A DNA stretch of 20,469 bases from a virus. Under the pieces are notes generated by a model. The model ran no database searches. It worked only from the letters and a program-made list of their open reading frames with translations, and had not been told where the DNA came from. Location of the stretch: the IMG/VR virus record IMGVR_UViG_3300030616_000091, positions 1 to 20,469 of that record; one strand, 5' to 3'. A program made the position numbers and the translations under genes. Position 1 is the stretch's first letter; each line of letters opens with the position of its first letter. Shown here piece by piece: positions 14,137 to 20,469 of the stretch.

Positions 14137-14529
14137 ATGTCATATCAACTATTAAAAGATTTATACGATAATATAATAGGTAATACTAATATATCTGCTA
14201 TGGTGGCTCCTACTAATGTAAAAGTTGGATGGCAAAATGAAATTGCTGCATATCCTTGCATTACTATAATGCAAGCTGGTGGTAATTCAGTTGGAATGTT
14301 AGGATTCAATAGAACTGTATCTGGTCAAATAAAAGAGAACTTTGGTGTTCAACTAGATATATATTCTAGAACAAGTATAAAAGAGAATTACGATATACTA
14401 GAAGTATTAATTAATACAATGATATCTTCTGGATATGAAAAACTATCTGACGTTGATTTCTGGGATGATGATTTAAACGCCAATAGAAAAATGACACGTT
14501 GGAATAAAATTGATATTTATAAAAAGTAA
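14137..14529 (+). CDS. Tail terminator protein
   Basis: The 130-aa product has the layout of tail terminators (lambda gpU, SPP1 gp17, DUF3168-like): N-terminal helix LLKDLYDNIIG, then KVGWQNEIAAYPCITIMQAGG with a strand pair, a long strand NFGVQLDIYSRTSIKENYDILEVLINTM, and a C-terminal RWNKIDIYKK strand. A GGTGAT ribosome binding site lies at 14128-14133. It immediately precedes the major tail genes, the standard place for this role. Confidence 0.75.
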   Translation: MSYQLLKDLYDNIIGNTNISAMVAPTNVKVGWQNEIAAYPCITIMQAGGNSVGMLGFNRTVSGQIKENFGVQLDIYSRTSIKENYDILEVLINTMISSGYEKLSDVDFWDDDLNANRKMTRWNKIDIYKK

Positions 14530-14532
14530 TGT

Positions 14533-14544
14533 ATGTTATAATTT
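14533..14544 (+). promoter_or_regulatory. Late-gene motif copy 4 (one mismatch)
   Basis: ATGTTATAATTT lies 3 nt after the tail terminator stop and 20 nt before the start of the first major tail gene, which also has an AGGTGA ribosome binding site at 14552-14557. Confidence 0.5.
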
Positions 14545-14564
14545 GAATAATAGGTGAAAATAAT

Positions 14565-15002
14565 ATGGCACTATTAACTGGAGAAGATTGTAGTATCATG
14601 ATTGGAGATTCTCATACGCAAGAAACAGTTTATGGTTTATCAGATTTCTCTTTCTCTATAGATAGAGGAACAATAGAACAGGAACTAGTAGGTGCTGCAG
14701 GTAATTACTACACCCAAGGAGCAATGAGTCTAGAAGGTAGTTTAACTAATTGTAGATTTGCAGCTTCTGGTAATTGTGAGTTCCTTAATAGTATTATTGA
14801 TGGAACTGTAGTAAAAATATCTGGACAGATAGATTCTTCTGATAGTCTTCATTTTGTTCTAATATCTTGCCAAGTAACTGGATATGATATATCTATAGGA
14901 GACGCATCAACTATTACTGAAGCTTCAATCGACTTTACACTCATGGATCCAAAAAACCTAACTTATACTGTCGGTCCACCTAATAAAATATACGAGAGCT
15001 GA
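14565..15002 (+). CDS. Major tail protein paralog 1
   Basis: Tail-tube protein candidate. The 145-aa product is beta-rich with the pattern GLSDFSFSIDRGTIEQELVGAAGN, YTQGAMSLEGSLT and ISIGDASTITEASIDFTLMDP. The next gene encodes a clear paralog with the same three blocks (DFSxxIDRGT, EQELVG/EKELVG, FTQGAL/YTQGAM, IGDASTxTExSIDFTLxDP). Position after the tail terminator and before the assembly chaperone fits a tail-tube role. Whether both subunits build one tube or one is a tip/cap protein cannot be told. Six nt separate them, so they are co-translated. Confidence 0.75.
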   Translation: MALLTGEDCSIMIGDSHTQETVYGLSDFSFSIDRGTIEQELVGAAGNYYTQGAMSLEGSLTNCRFAASGNCEFLNSIIDGTVVKISGQIDSSDSLHFVLISCQVTGYDISIGDASTITEASIDFTLMDPKNLTYTVGPPNKIYES

Positions 15003-15008
15003 TAGAAT

Positions 15009-15458
15009 ATGGCAACAACCCCAAGAACATATACTGGTGAAGATGCAACTATAAAGATAAGTGGTTTAGGACAAGCTAGCTTTGCAATAGGTGACTTTTC
15101 ATTAACTATTGACAGAGGAACCGTTGAGAAAGAACTAGTAGGTGAAGCAGGAAATAAATTTACACAAGGAGCACTATCTGTTGAAGGTTCATTCACACAA
15201 GCAGAATTTGGAGATAAAGCAGTAAATGCAATAGTTGGTTCATTGATCAATGGAACAATGGTTTCAGTATCTGGAACAAGCGGTGTAGATAGTTTACATT
15301 GGTATCTAAAATCTTGTCAAATTACAAACTTCGAGCTATCATTTGGTGATGCAAGTACTGTCACTGAAGGTTCTATAGACTTTACTCTATTGGACCCATA
15401 TAACTTAACTAAGACGTTCTATCATGGTGGCGGAAGCGGTATGAGAATATACGACTAA
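15009..15458 (+). CDS. Major tail protein paralog 2
   Basis: The 149-aa product is a paralog of the preceding gene, sharing the IDRGTxExELVGxAGN, TQGALSVEGSF, GDASTVTEGSIDFTLLDP and C-terminal Tyr-Asp/Tyr-Glu endings. The N-terminus is longer by about four residues and the C-terminus is Gly-rich (YHGGGSGMRIYD). It is slightly less Cys-rich than paralog 1 (one Cys against four). The tandem arrangement suggests duplication; long divergence (roughly half identical by eye) implies both are kept by selection. Confidence 0.75.
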   Translation: MATTPRTYTGEDATIKISGLGQASFAIGDFSLTIDRGTVEKELVGEAGNKFTQGALSVEGSFTQAEFGDKAVNAIVGSLINGTMVSVSGTSGVDSLHWYLKSCQITNFELSFGDASTVTEGSIDFTLLDPYNLTKTFYHGGGSGMRIYD

Positions 15459-15461
15459 ATA

Positions 15462-15473
15462 ATGTTTTAATGT
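15462..15473 (+). promoter_or_regulatory. Late-gene motif copy 5 (one mismatch)
   Basis: ATGTTTTAATGT begins 3 nt after the tail protein stop, followed by a T-rich stretch (T7 and T5) that could also terminate the upstream message. The next start codon is 30 nt away with an AATGGAGGAT ribosome binding site. Confidence 0.5.
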
Positions 15474-15503
15474 ATTTTTTTATTTTTATAATGGAGGATC
15501 GAT

Positions 15504-15989
15504 ATGACAGAAGATTCTAAAAAAACAAAACTAGAAAGAGAAGCAGATAAAATTAGAGAGAGATCTAAACAAGGTTCTGAAAAGAAAATACAAGATTCAA
15601 GAGCACTAATATCAACTAGAACAAAGATAGAAGGAGACTACGATGCAGACCTATTAAAGGTCACTTTTGATACATCTCCTGAAACAAGAAGAACCATATT
15701 AGCTAAAAAACCAACTAATAAAGAGATGATAACTATAATGAGGTTATCAGCAGAGGCTGCAAAGTATGAAGGAAATGCAGACCCTGATTCATTAGTTAAG
15801 ATGGTTGAAATATACGAGAAGCTCAGTAGCATAGCTGATAAGTTATCTACCGATAAAAACTTAGATGAGGAATTCTGGAATGAGAAAGTTTCATTTTCTA
15901 CTTTACAGAACTTCATTACTCAATTAATAACAGAATCCCAAAGGGGAACAGGAGTTACTGAAGAAGAACTAAAGAAATTTCGTAAATAG
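15504..15989 (+). CDS. Tail assembly chaperone, G frame
   Basis: The 161-aa product is highly charged and helical (KKTKLEREADKIRERSK at the start; a helical core at 66-110) and lies between the major tail genes and the following virion gene. That is the position and character of lambda gpG-type chaperones, which hold the tape measure during tail assembly. ATG is supported by a GGAGG site 7 nt upstream. The frame ends EELKKFRK, then TAG. Just before the stop, the ribosome can shift +1 at TTT-CGT to enter the T frame. Arg codons in this gene are nine AGA/AGG and a single CGT, and that one is at the shift site. Confidence 0.7.
   Translation: MTEDSKKTKLEREADKIRERSKQGSEKKIQDSRALISTRTKIEGDYDADLLKVTFDTSPETRRTILAKKPTNKEMITIMRLSAEAAKYEGNADPDSLVKMVEIYEKLSSIADKLSTDKNLDEEFWNEKVSFSTLQNFITQLITESQRGTGVTEEELKKFRK
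15978..15983 (+). promoter_or_regulatory. Predicted +1 frameshift site TTT-CGT
   Basis: Phe codon TTT (residue 159 of the G frame) is followed by the rare Arg codon CGT. tRNA-Phe can re-pair on the overlapping TTC, after which GTA and AAT are read in the T frame. The two frames overlap only from 15973 (after TAA in the +1 frame) to 15989 (TAG in the G frame), so any shift must occur in this 17-nt window, and TTT-C is the only classical +1 slippery tetranucleotide in it. Confidence 0.6.
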
Positions 15990-16176
15990 TGGATTTGGCT
16001 TTATAGAATTTGAGGTTTGTAAATTACTAGGCAAATCCCCAAAGGAGATAAACCAACTAAGAAAAGATAATCCAGATGGAATAGCTTTTCTAGAATACTA
16101 TATACTAGATACTAGACAGAAAGAAATAAAAGCACAAAAGAAAGCTAATCAAAGAGCTAAACATAAAAGGAGATAA
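15982..16176 (+). CDS. Tail assembly chaperone, T-frame extension (expressed by +1 frameshift)
   Basis: The open frame 15973-16173 has no ATG, GTG or TTG in its first part and a stop on each side, so it must be reached by shift from the G frame. It would add 64 residues to residue 159, giving a 223-aa GT fusion. The extension begins VNSGFGFIEFEVCKLLGKSP, has a helical centre (EINQLRKDNPDGIAFLEYYI) and ends in a Lys/Arg tail. Short T domains with basic C-termini are usual for GT fusions. Its codon use (AGA, ATA, GCT) matches real genes here. The stop overlaps a TAATG. Confidence 0.65.
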   Translation, partial: VNSGFGFIEFEVCKLLGKSPKEINQLRKDNPDGIAFLEYYILDTRQKEIKAQKKANQRAKHKRR

Positions 16177-16213
16177 TGTATGTTTTTATGTTATATAAAT
16201 AGGTAGATTAATT

Positions 16214-16840
16214 ATGGCAGCAGATGTATATGTCTGTGAGATGAATGGTGCTTCTTGGGCACTAGGTAATCAAACTAAACTTAGCGGTGCAGGGGTATCA
16301 GTAACTGCAAGATATTGTACTATGGATAGTGCGGCTCCTGGTGATGCAAATCCTATACCAATTCCAACAGAGGCTTATAATCCAAGTTATTGGAAGAATC
16401 ATTACTTATTGTTTAGTGGTAGTAATGGTGGTTCATATGACTTTACATATGTGTCCTCAATCAGATGGTATTGTGATGGTGACCTATTCGGATGGAATGA
16501 TTTAAAGACATCTGGTATGGTACTATTAATGGATGCATCTGGAGATGGAAGTGCATATGGAGTAACTAGTGGAAATTATGATCAAGCTACTGGAGCACAA
16601 GGAACTTCTGGTGCAAAGATAGGTGAACATAGTGCATGGAATTCTGCAAGTAGCCAAGCTTCTGGTATTAACTCATTAGGTAATGCAATTACAGTAGATG
16701 AAAGGAAAATTGAACCAAACGATACTGCTGGATTTGTATGGTCTAAACACTTAGTACATCAAGCATGGGTAGGTGTAGACGCAGCTTCAGGAAATCCAGG
16801 AACAGAAACATATACTTGGGTTTGGGACGAAGTATCTTAA
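16214..16840 (+). CDS. Beta-rich virion protein (unknown tail or surface role)
   Basis: The 208-aa product is a Gly/Ala/Ser/Trp-rich protein, likely all-beta, starting MAADVYVCEMNGASWALGN. It has a YDFTYVSSIRWYCDGDLFGWND core and ends with a QAWVGVDAASGNPGTETYTWVWDEVS strand pattern. It resembles families of structural proteins in archaeal and environmental tailed viruses, but I cannot name one. It lies where a tape measure gene would normally follow the chaperone, yet it is far too short and lacks long helices. An AGGTAG site and ATGTTATA (16188) precede the ATG. Confidence 0.6.
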   Translation: MAADVYVCEMNGASWALGNQTKLSGAGVSVTARYCTMDSAAPGDANPIPIPTEAYNPSYWKNHYLLFSGSNGGSYDFTYVSSIRWYCDGDLFGWNDLKTSGMVLLMDASGDGSAYGVTSGNYDQATGAQGTSGAKIGEHSAWNSASSQASGINSLGNAITVDERKIEPNDTAGFVWSKHLVHQAWVGVDAASGNPGTETYTWVWDEVS

Positions 16841-16852
16841 ATGTTATAATGT
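16841..16852 (+). promoter_or_regulatory. Late-gene motif copy 6 (exact ATGTTATAATGT)
   Basis: It starts on the base after the TAA stop and is followed by TTTTATTTG, much like copy 1. The zinc-ribbon gene begins 33 nt later with an AGGAGG ribosome binding site between. Confidence 0.55.
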
Positions 16853-16885
16853 TTTATTTGTAATTTTCAGGAGGACTGCAATAAA

Positions 16886-17566
16886 ATGCAAGATGACAAG
16901 GTATTCAAACCTCAATTAATTTCTAATAAAAAAGATGGTGCATGGTTATGGATGTGGATGGCTCATTATAGTGATGGGACTTCATTACCACAATACGATC
17001 CATATACCTTAAAAACACACACCTTTAGAGAAGTAAATCAAGATAAATTAATTAAATTTGGATTATATCCATTTCCACCAACATTAGCTAGAAGACTTGT
17101 AGAAGAAAAAGGAATAAATGTTAGGTCTAATATATTCTTACCTAGATACGAAGTTAATATCAAGGAAGGAATGAGAGTTATAGGTGCTTTAACTACTAAC
17201 TTCTCAAGAACTACAACTTATATAATATGTCCAAGTTGTAATAGAAAGTTTAAATCTTCACAAGTTAAGTTTTCAAATATAGGTGGGAATGTTAAAACAC
17301 ATATATGTCCTGAATGTGGGGCACAATCACATTGGTTTTGTAAGAAATGTGGTAAGATATATAAACACATAAACAAAACTGATAATTGGAAGTGTACTAA
17401 ATGTGGTACTAGAGTTGCTGGTAATAGAGTACAATTCCAAACAGATAGTTTAGAAGAAAGATGGAGAATCTATAAATTAGGATATCAAGAAACTATTAAA
17501 GGAGTTAACCATAAGACAATTATGGAGATATCTGAAAATGGTGATGTCGAAATGAAATATAAGTGA
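16886..17566 (+). CDS. Zinc-ribbon protein, 226 aa
   Basis: Not assigned to a family. The N-terminal half (about 15-65: DGAWLWMWMAHYSDGTSLPQ, then YDPYTLKTHTFREVNQDKL, FGLYPFPP) reads as an aromatic-rich domain. The second half has four CxxC motifs: C115/C118, C141/C144, C152/C155 and C170/C173. Together these can hold two zinc ribbons. The C-terminus (KTIMEISENGDVEMKYK) is a strand pair. A strong AGGAGG site (16869-16874) supports the start. Being between tail genes and a giant surface protein, a tail-tip or baseplate role is possible, as is nucleic-acid binding. Confidence 0.65.
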   Translation: MQDDKVFKPQLISNKKDGAWLWMWMAHYSDGTSLPQYDPYTLKTHTFREVNQDKLIKFGLYPFPPTLARRLVEEKGINVRSNIFLPRYEVNIKEGMRVIGALTTNFSRTTTYIICPSCNRKFKSSQVKFSNIGGNVKTHICPECGAQSHWFCKKCGKIYKHINKTDNWKCTKCGTRVAGNRVQFQTDSLEERWRIYKLGYQETIKGVNHKTIMEISENGDVEMKYK

Positions 17567-17694
17567 AATAAGTAATTAGTAAGTCTAATGTCAAAGAAAC
17601 TATTTTGATATACAATTACACTTAGACCTCTATTAGTCTTGTTTCAATGTTTTTCTGTATTTAACTAGATGTAAGACTATTTGCTATTTAGTAA
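17567..17694 (+). promoter_or_regulatory. Intergenic region before the giant surface protein
   Basis: These 128 bp contain no gene. AGTCTT (17635-17640) and AAGACT (17673-17678) are inverted copies, and an AAGTCTAAT stretch near 17580 adds a related sequence. No exact late motif and no clear Shine-Dalgarno site is present before the ATG at 17695; a TATTTA stretch near 17685 is too close to act as a TATA box for a leaderless start. Nothing further can be called. Confidence 0.3.
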
Positions 17695-20469
17695 ATGATT
17701 ATTTGGATTATATTAGGTTTATTAGGACTCGTTTCGAGTTTGATTATATGGAAATATGAAAGTATTTCTATTTGGATAAAGAATAACTGGAAGAAGTTAT
17801 TATCTGCTATATTAATTGGTGGGATTGTTACTGGAGGATTAATATTGAGTGAACCACCAATACCTCCTACTGAGGATATAGATTGTGCTGCTTATATTTG
17901 GCATCAAGGAAATGGAATTGGTTCTTTTTCATATTGGGAAGTTAATAAAACCTATGCAAAAGATTTTTTGAAAGATAATATTAAATGGAGACTAAAAGCA
18001 TCTCCAGATAATAATACTTGGTATGATGCTGATGAACTTTTAGATATAGATTTAGATTGGAATGATACTGGTTTTTATTATAAGATTACTCTAACACTAG
18101 ATACTCATGAAGCACCACAAAGTTTATATTATCGTTTTGATCTTGCTCTTAATAAGAGCCTTAAAGATTACGTTGAAGTAGATGGCTATGAGTGGAGGTT
18201 TAAGGTTCCAGCTAATAATACTCGTGACTATTCTATTTTAATTAATTGGTCTGATATTAAACCTTTAATTAGCAATAATAAAGTTTGGTTTGATAGAGGA
18301 GTAAAAAATAACTTTTTTTGGTTTAGAATTCAAACTGTAAATAAGATTCCTGTTGATACAATATTTATAGTTGACCCAGCAATTGGTATGATTACTGATA
18401 GTGCTATAGATACTTGGGAAATAGACCCACAAGAATTAGAATATGGTGGACTCTATGCAACAGTTAATTTAGGAGATAGTGAGTATTATGCAACTGTTAA
18501 ATCTGGAGATACAGGTACGGATAATGATGGATTTATACGTACCTTTAAAATATATGATAACAATGGAACAATACACAAAACTCTAATTGACAGTTGGGAG
18601 TATGAGACAAGTTCAGCATATACTCCAACAATAACTCATGTTTCAGGAACTACATATTTTATTACATATAGAACTGGACAAATGGCAGATGATGGAGAAG
18701 TAGCTACTGTGACTATTTCAGATGCAGGAGTTATAACAAAATCTTTTTTAGATACTGACACAACAACAAATCCTCTTCATAATCCTTGTACTATTCTTGC
18801 AAATGATGGATTAATTGTTACGACTTATGCAGATTATGGAAGTCAATATGATTTTCAAATTGATACTTTTACTGTAACCGCTGCTGGGGCAATAACAGGA
18901 GTTGTAGACAATGAAGAATTTCTTTCATCTCCAGATGACTTAGCATCAGGAATTTCTTGTATTATGGTAGATGATGATACATTATTAATAGTACATTGTG
19001 GTGAAAATTCTGTTCTTAGTCCTTGGAATCTCTATGCTCTTACTTATAACATAAGTTCAGATGGTTCAATAGATGACGACCCATCAGATTCTTGGGATTT
19101 TGGTTCAAAGGCTTTTTCTGCTGCAGTTCATGAAGTAGGGGATAATGTATTTTTGATTGGATATACAACTGATGATGGTGACGATGGGTGGCTTTCAACA
19201 TTAGAAGTGGATGATGATGGAAAAATTACAGATGATCTTATTGATTCATATGAATTTTATGCCACTGCTTCAGTAATATATGGCAAGGGTATTTTTACAA
19301 TTTCAGATGCTTCTTCAGGAGTATATGGAATATCTTATAGTGATGGTACAGGGGATGGGTTTGTTTCTACTATAAATGTTACAAGTGCAGGAGAGATAGA
19401 TGATGAGTTGATAGATACTATGGAATTTGATGAAGCTGATTTCAAATCTACCACTGATAAGTTTATAAATGTAGATGATAATTATTATATGATTTGTTAT
19501 ACTGGTACAGGTTCTGATGGTTTTGTAAAAACAATAGAGATTGAATCACCAACATTTTCAATAATATCTAATGAAGGTCCTTCATCTGGTTCTTTTAATG
19601 CCTCAATTTCTCCCACATGTAATGTAACAGTTGAGGACATTAAAGGACGAACTATGGATGTTAGTTTTTATACTTCATCTGATAATGTATCTTTTACACA
19701 CCAACAAACTAATACTAGTGTGAATAATGGAAGTTATGAGTTTGTTTATTCAGGAGCTACTTTATATCAGACTACTTATTATTGGAAAGTTACTGCTGAA
19801 AATTCAGATGGATTTAATATTTCTAGTGATGGTTATGAATTTGAGACAACTCCATATAGGTCTTTATATTTTAATGATACATTCCCTAATGAAAATTGGA
19901 TAGATAGTTCTCATAATATGACATTTGAAGCTGGTTGGGAGAATTTTACTTATAGTTCATCTTCTTCTGGTAATCTCCATTATTCAGTAGGTGCTGGTGT
20001 TAATGATGCTCATGAAGGTGATGGTGGTGCTGGTTATAGTAGAACATTAACCTATTGTTTGTGCTATGCTGACTCATCAGCTGGTAGTAGGTATAATGGT
20101 GGATTTGTTTTTACTGGTGTTGAAGTACCTCAAGGAGCAACAATTGATAGTGCTGCTATGTATTTTGAACCATATAATCATGATAGTTACGATGACCCTA
20201 ATGTAGATATATATGCTGAAGATGAAGATAGTGCTAATAACTTTGATGATGAAGAGGACGTAACATCTAGAACTAGAACTACTGCTAGTGTATCTTGGGT
20301 AGATTCTAATATAAGAGGATCATTTGTTTATACTCCTGATATAAAATCTCCTATACAAGAAGTTATTAATAGGGGAGGGTGGTCTTCAGGAAATAATCTT
20401 TGTATTCTAGTAGATGGAAAATCTACAGAGTCTCCTGACTTAATTATTTATTCTTATGAATTAGGAGAC
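17695..20469 (+). CDS. Giant membrane-anchored beta-rich surface protein (3'-incomplete)
   Basis: The frame is open for 925 codons and runs off the window. A stop codon directly precedes the ATG, so this start is firm. Residues 2-20 (IIWIILGLLGLVSSLIIWK) and about 33-53 are hydrophobic and could be two membrane segments or an anchor. From about 255 to 620 there are repeats of ~50 residues with a DGF-x-x-T-x-x-I...G-x-I-x-x-x-L-I-D-x-x-E...Y-x-I-x-Y pattern, with partial units at both ends: a beta-propeller, probably seven-bladed. Residues ~623-722 look like a fibronectin-III-type domain (TYYWKVTAENSDGFN, FETTP). Residues ~775-925 resemble a DNRLRE-type carbohydrate-binding module (VPQGATIDSAAMYFEP, SPIQEVINRGGWSSGN). 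Asp-rich, Arg-poor (16 Arg). Likely a host-recognition fibre or cell-surface protein. Confidence 0.75.
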   Translation, partial: MIIWIILGLLGLVSSLIIWKYESISIWIKNNWKKLLSAILIGGIVTGGLILSEPPIPPTEDIDCAAYIWHQGNGIGSFSYWEVNKTYAKDFLKDNIKWRLKASPDNNTWYDADELLDIDLDWNDTGFYYKITLTLDTHEAPQSLYYRFDLALNKSLKDYVEVDGYEWRFKVPANNTRDYSILINWSDIKPLISNNKVWFDRGVKNNFFWFRIQTVNKIPVDTIFIVDPAIGMITDSAIDTWEIDPQELEYGGLYATVNLGDSEYYATVKSGDTGTDNDGFIRTFKIYDNNGTIHKTLIDSWEYETSSAYTPTITHVSGTTYFITYRTGQMADDGEVATVTISDAGVITKSFLDTDTTTNPLHNPCTILANDGLIVTTYADYGSQYDFQIDTFTVTAAGAITGVVDNEEFLSSPDDLASGISCIMVDDDTLLIVHCGENSVLSPWNLYALTYNISSDGSIDDDPSDSWDFGSKAFSAAVHEVGDNVFLIGYTTDDGDDGWLSTLEVDDDGKITDDLIDSYEFYATASVIYGKGIFTISDASSGVYGISYSDGTGDGFVSTINVTSAGEIDDELIDTMEFDEADFKSTTDKFINVDDNYYMICYTGTGSDGFVKTIEIESPTFSIISNEGPSSGSFNASISPTCNVTVEDIKGRTMDVSFYTSSDNVSFTHQQTNTSVNNGSYEFVYSGATLYQTTYYWKVTAENSDGFNISSDGYEFETTPYRSLYFNDTFPNENWIDSSHNMTFEAGWENFTYSSSSSGNLHYSVGAGVNDAHEGDGGAGYSRTLTYCLCYADSSAGSRYNGGFVFTGVEVPQGATIDSAAMYFEPYNHDSYDDPNVDIYAEDEDSANNFDDEEDVTSRTRTTASVSWVDSNIRGSFVYTPDIKSPIQEVINRGGWSSGNNLCILVDGKSTESPDLIIYSYELGD

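Noticed and set aside
16176-16202. Eight-codon ORF after an AAAAGGAGAT sequence
   Set aside because: The purine-rich sequence encodes the Lys/Arg tail of the T frame; the ORF is too short to support.
17695-20469. Tape measure protein
   Set aside because: The sequence is beta-rich with propeller-like repeats and Asp/Ser/Thr, not long amphipathic helices.

Overview
The window is an AT-rich block of a head-tailed (Caudoviricetes-type) virus or provirus of an archaeon. The virus assignment rests on a contiguous HK97-like morphogenesis cluster, in order: small terminase candidate, large terminase, portal, prohead protease, major capsid proteins, head-tail connectors, tail completion and tail terminator proteins, major tail proteins and a frameshifted tail assembly chaperone. 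The archaeal assignment rests on an Alba-family nucleic-acid-binding protein inside the packaging operon, canonical archaeal TATA boxes (TTTATATA, and a CCTTTATAA box about 28 nt upstream of a leaderless start), and simple hairpin or T-run terminators. Shine-Dalgarno sites of the GGAGGTGAT type are also used.

Layout. Positions 1-330 hold no protein gene but a compact cassette: TATA box, 16-bp palindrome, then hairpin plus T-run, probably a ~70-nt RNA. Two unknown genes on the minus strand (333-1115) are probably co-transcribed from a leaderless promoter near 1143. Positions 1116-1572 form a divergent control region with a TATCATA repeat cluster, a GC-richer island with hairpins, a strong plus-strand TATA box at 1396 and a terminator-like hairpin in the leader of the late operon. 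From 1573 everything runs on the plus strand: terS, two small membrane proteins, terL, alba, portal, protease 1, two zinc-binding small proteins, capsid protein 1, a beta-rich virion protein, a PAS-like Cys-rich protein, an XhlA-like membrane protein, protease 2 fused to an acidic scaffold-like tail, a decoration protein, capsid protein 2 and a clear terminator (12328-12364). Then come the connector genes (with an HNH protein among them), two tandem major tail proteins, the chaperone with an apparent +1 frameshift extension, a beta-rich virion protein, a zinc-ribbon protein, and a very long membrane-anchored beta-rich surface protein that runs off the end of the window.

The most notable points are: (i) duplication of three assembly components (two HK97 capsid proteins, two S78-like proteases, two major tail proteins); (ii) an exact 12-mer, ATGTTATAATGT, found three times and three more times with one mismatch, always 20-33 nt before a late gene, a candidate virus-specific late promoter; (iii) a likely TTT-CGT +1 frameshift joining the tail chaperone G and T frames; (iv) Alba encoded between terminase and portal; (v) a PAS-like sensor in the capsid operon; and (vi) no tape measure gene where one is expected. 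All functional names are by reading sequence motifs and gene order; no database search was possible.
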